Shown here: positions 63,641 through 64,000 of the stretch, one piece after another
How the letters are laid out: each line of letters begins with the position of its first letter
Numbering within the stretch: position 1 is the stretch's first letter
NCBI RefSeq assembly: GCF_014196125.1
Contig: NZ_JACIDA010000001.1
Span: forward strand, 124,001-188,000
Length of the DNA stretch: 64,000 nt
From: Brevundimonas mediterranea
Lineage (GTDB): Bacteria; Pseudomonadota; Alphaproteobacteria; Caulobacterales; Caulobacteraceae
Direction of reading: 5' to 3'
Program-made: the position numbers and the translations under genes
Notes under the pieces: model-generated
Told to the model about the DNA's origin: nothing
Seen by the model: only the letters and a program-made list of their open reading frames with translations
Databases searched by the model: none

Positions 63641-64000
63641 GTGAACTTGATCCTGTTCGGACCGCCGGCGGCGGGCAAGGGGACACAGGCCAAGCGGCTG
63701 GTCGAAGAGCGGGGCATGGTCCAGCTCTCGACCGGCGACATGCTGCGGGCCGCCATCGCCTCGGGCTCGGAGCTGGGGCTCAAGGTCAAGGACGTGCTGG
63801 CGCGCGGTGATCTGGTGACGGACGAGATCGTCATCGCCCTGATCGAGGATCGCCTGACGGAGGCCGAGGCCGCCGGCGGCGCCATCTTCGACGGCTTCCC
63901 CCGCACCGTGGCCCAGGCCGAGGCCCTGGACGCCATGCTGGCCAAGCGCGGCGCCCAGATCGACGCCGTGGTGCGGCTGAAGGTGGATGATTCCGCCCTG
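63641..64000 (+). CDS. adk: Adenylate kinase (3' end outside the window)
   Basis: The first 120 residues are present. The gene starts at GTG 63641 with GGGGAGGG upstream. The P-loop is [28 protein letters not shown] and [14 protein letters not shown] follow. It converts ATP + AMP to 2 ADP. It follows secY by 33 bases, the common order. Confidence 0.95.
   Translation, partial: MNLILFGPPAAGKGTQAKRLVEERGMVQLSTGDMLRAAIASGSELGLKVKDVLARGDLVTDEIVIALIEDRLTEAEAAGGAIFDGFPRTVAQAEALDAMLAKRGAQIDAVVRLKVDDSAL

Overview
The window is a GC-rich alphaproteobacterial chromosome segment, most probably from the Caulobacteraceae and most like Brevundimonas. This is inferred from the gene set: the CtrA-degradation adaptor rcdA next to a DUF1192 gene, a COQ9-family gene divergent from rpsU, DUF1013 (TrcR-type), DUF1489 and DUF465 genes, bfr/bfd, and the sequence character of the ribosomal proteins. 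I see no prophage, transposase, integrase or CRISPR array. Mobile-like content is limited to one vapBC pair and a family of short palindromic intergenic repeats.

Layout. Bases 1-94 hold the tail of a J-domain protein. Bases 95-712 are non-coding with several strong hairpins. Bases 713-8238 carry a 2OG-Fe(II) oxygenase with an ABC membrane-domain protein, a biotin-dependent acyl-CoA carboxylase alpha subunit, a small monooxygenase-like gene, DUF1489, a MATE exporter and metG. Bases 8330-11114 carry a divergent ArsR/AhpD-like pair, a rhodanese, a TerC protein and rlmB. Bases 11263-14020 carry tRNA-Tyr, tRNA-Gly, tuf, COQ9 and rpsU. Bases 14060-25090 carry an ABC-2 exporter, an M23 peptidase, a methyltransferase, a ubiX cluster with two DUF465 proteins, DUF1013, a CVNH-beta/gamma-crystallin protein, a quinone reductase, DUF1192-rcdA, a YcbB-type L,D-transpeptidase and rpmE. 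Bases 25227-34673 carry an ABC exporter, a glycerophosphodiesterase, suhB, efp, an HTH/DUF2975 pair divergent from a second ABC exporter, bfr, bfd and thiE. Bases 34747-47488 carry a MASE1 histidine kinase, a Pro/Ala-rich secreted protein, aroC, vapBC, a J-domain-like protein, pdxH, a lipoprotein carboxylesterase, a lipoprotein L,D-transpeptidase, a CelD-type acetyltransferase with a JmjC-like oxygenase, and a DUF2807 protein. Bases 47627-52069 carry a small porin, a cobalamin riboswitch, metE and an overlapping acyl-CoA thioesterase. Bases 52365-64000 are the S10-spc ribosomal protein operon through secY into adk.

Functional themes. Translation dominates (metG, tuf, two tRNAs, rlmB, efp, rpsU, rpmE and 22 ribosomal proteins). 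There is an envelope set (two L,D-transpeptidases, an M23 peptidase, a porin, ABC and MATE exporters). Iron storage genes bfr and bfd are preceded by Fur-box-like sequences, and metE sits behind a B12 riboswitch.

Most of the window is ordinary core genome. The less explained parts are the structured 95-712 spacer, the CVNH-crystallin fusion, the acetyltransferase/JmjC-like pair, the apparent CTG start of rpsU, a perfect CtrA-spaced site between two divergent operons, dispersed paired palindromes (one inside the ribosomal operon), and the overlap of metE with a thioesterase. I did not find a clear new multi-gene defence or biosynthetic system. Starts were chosen by eye from Shine-Dalgarno (SD) context and family length.
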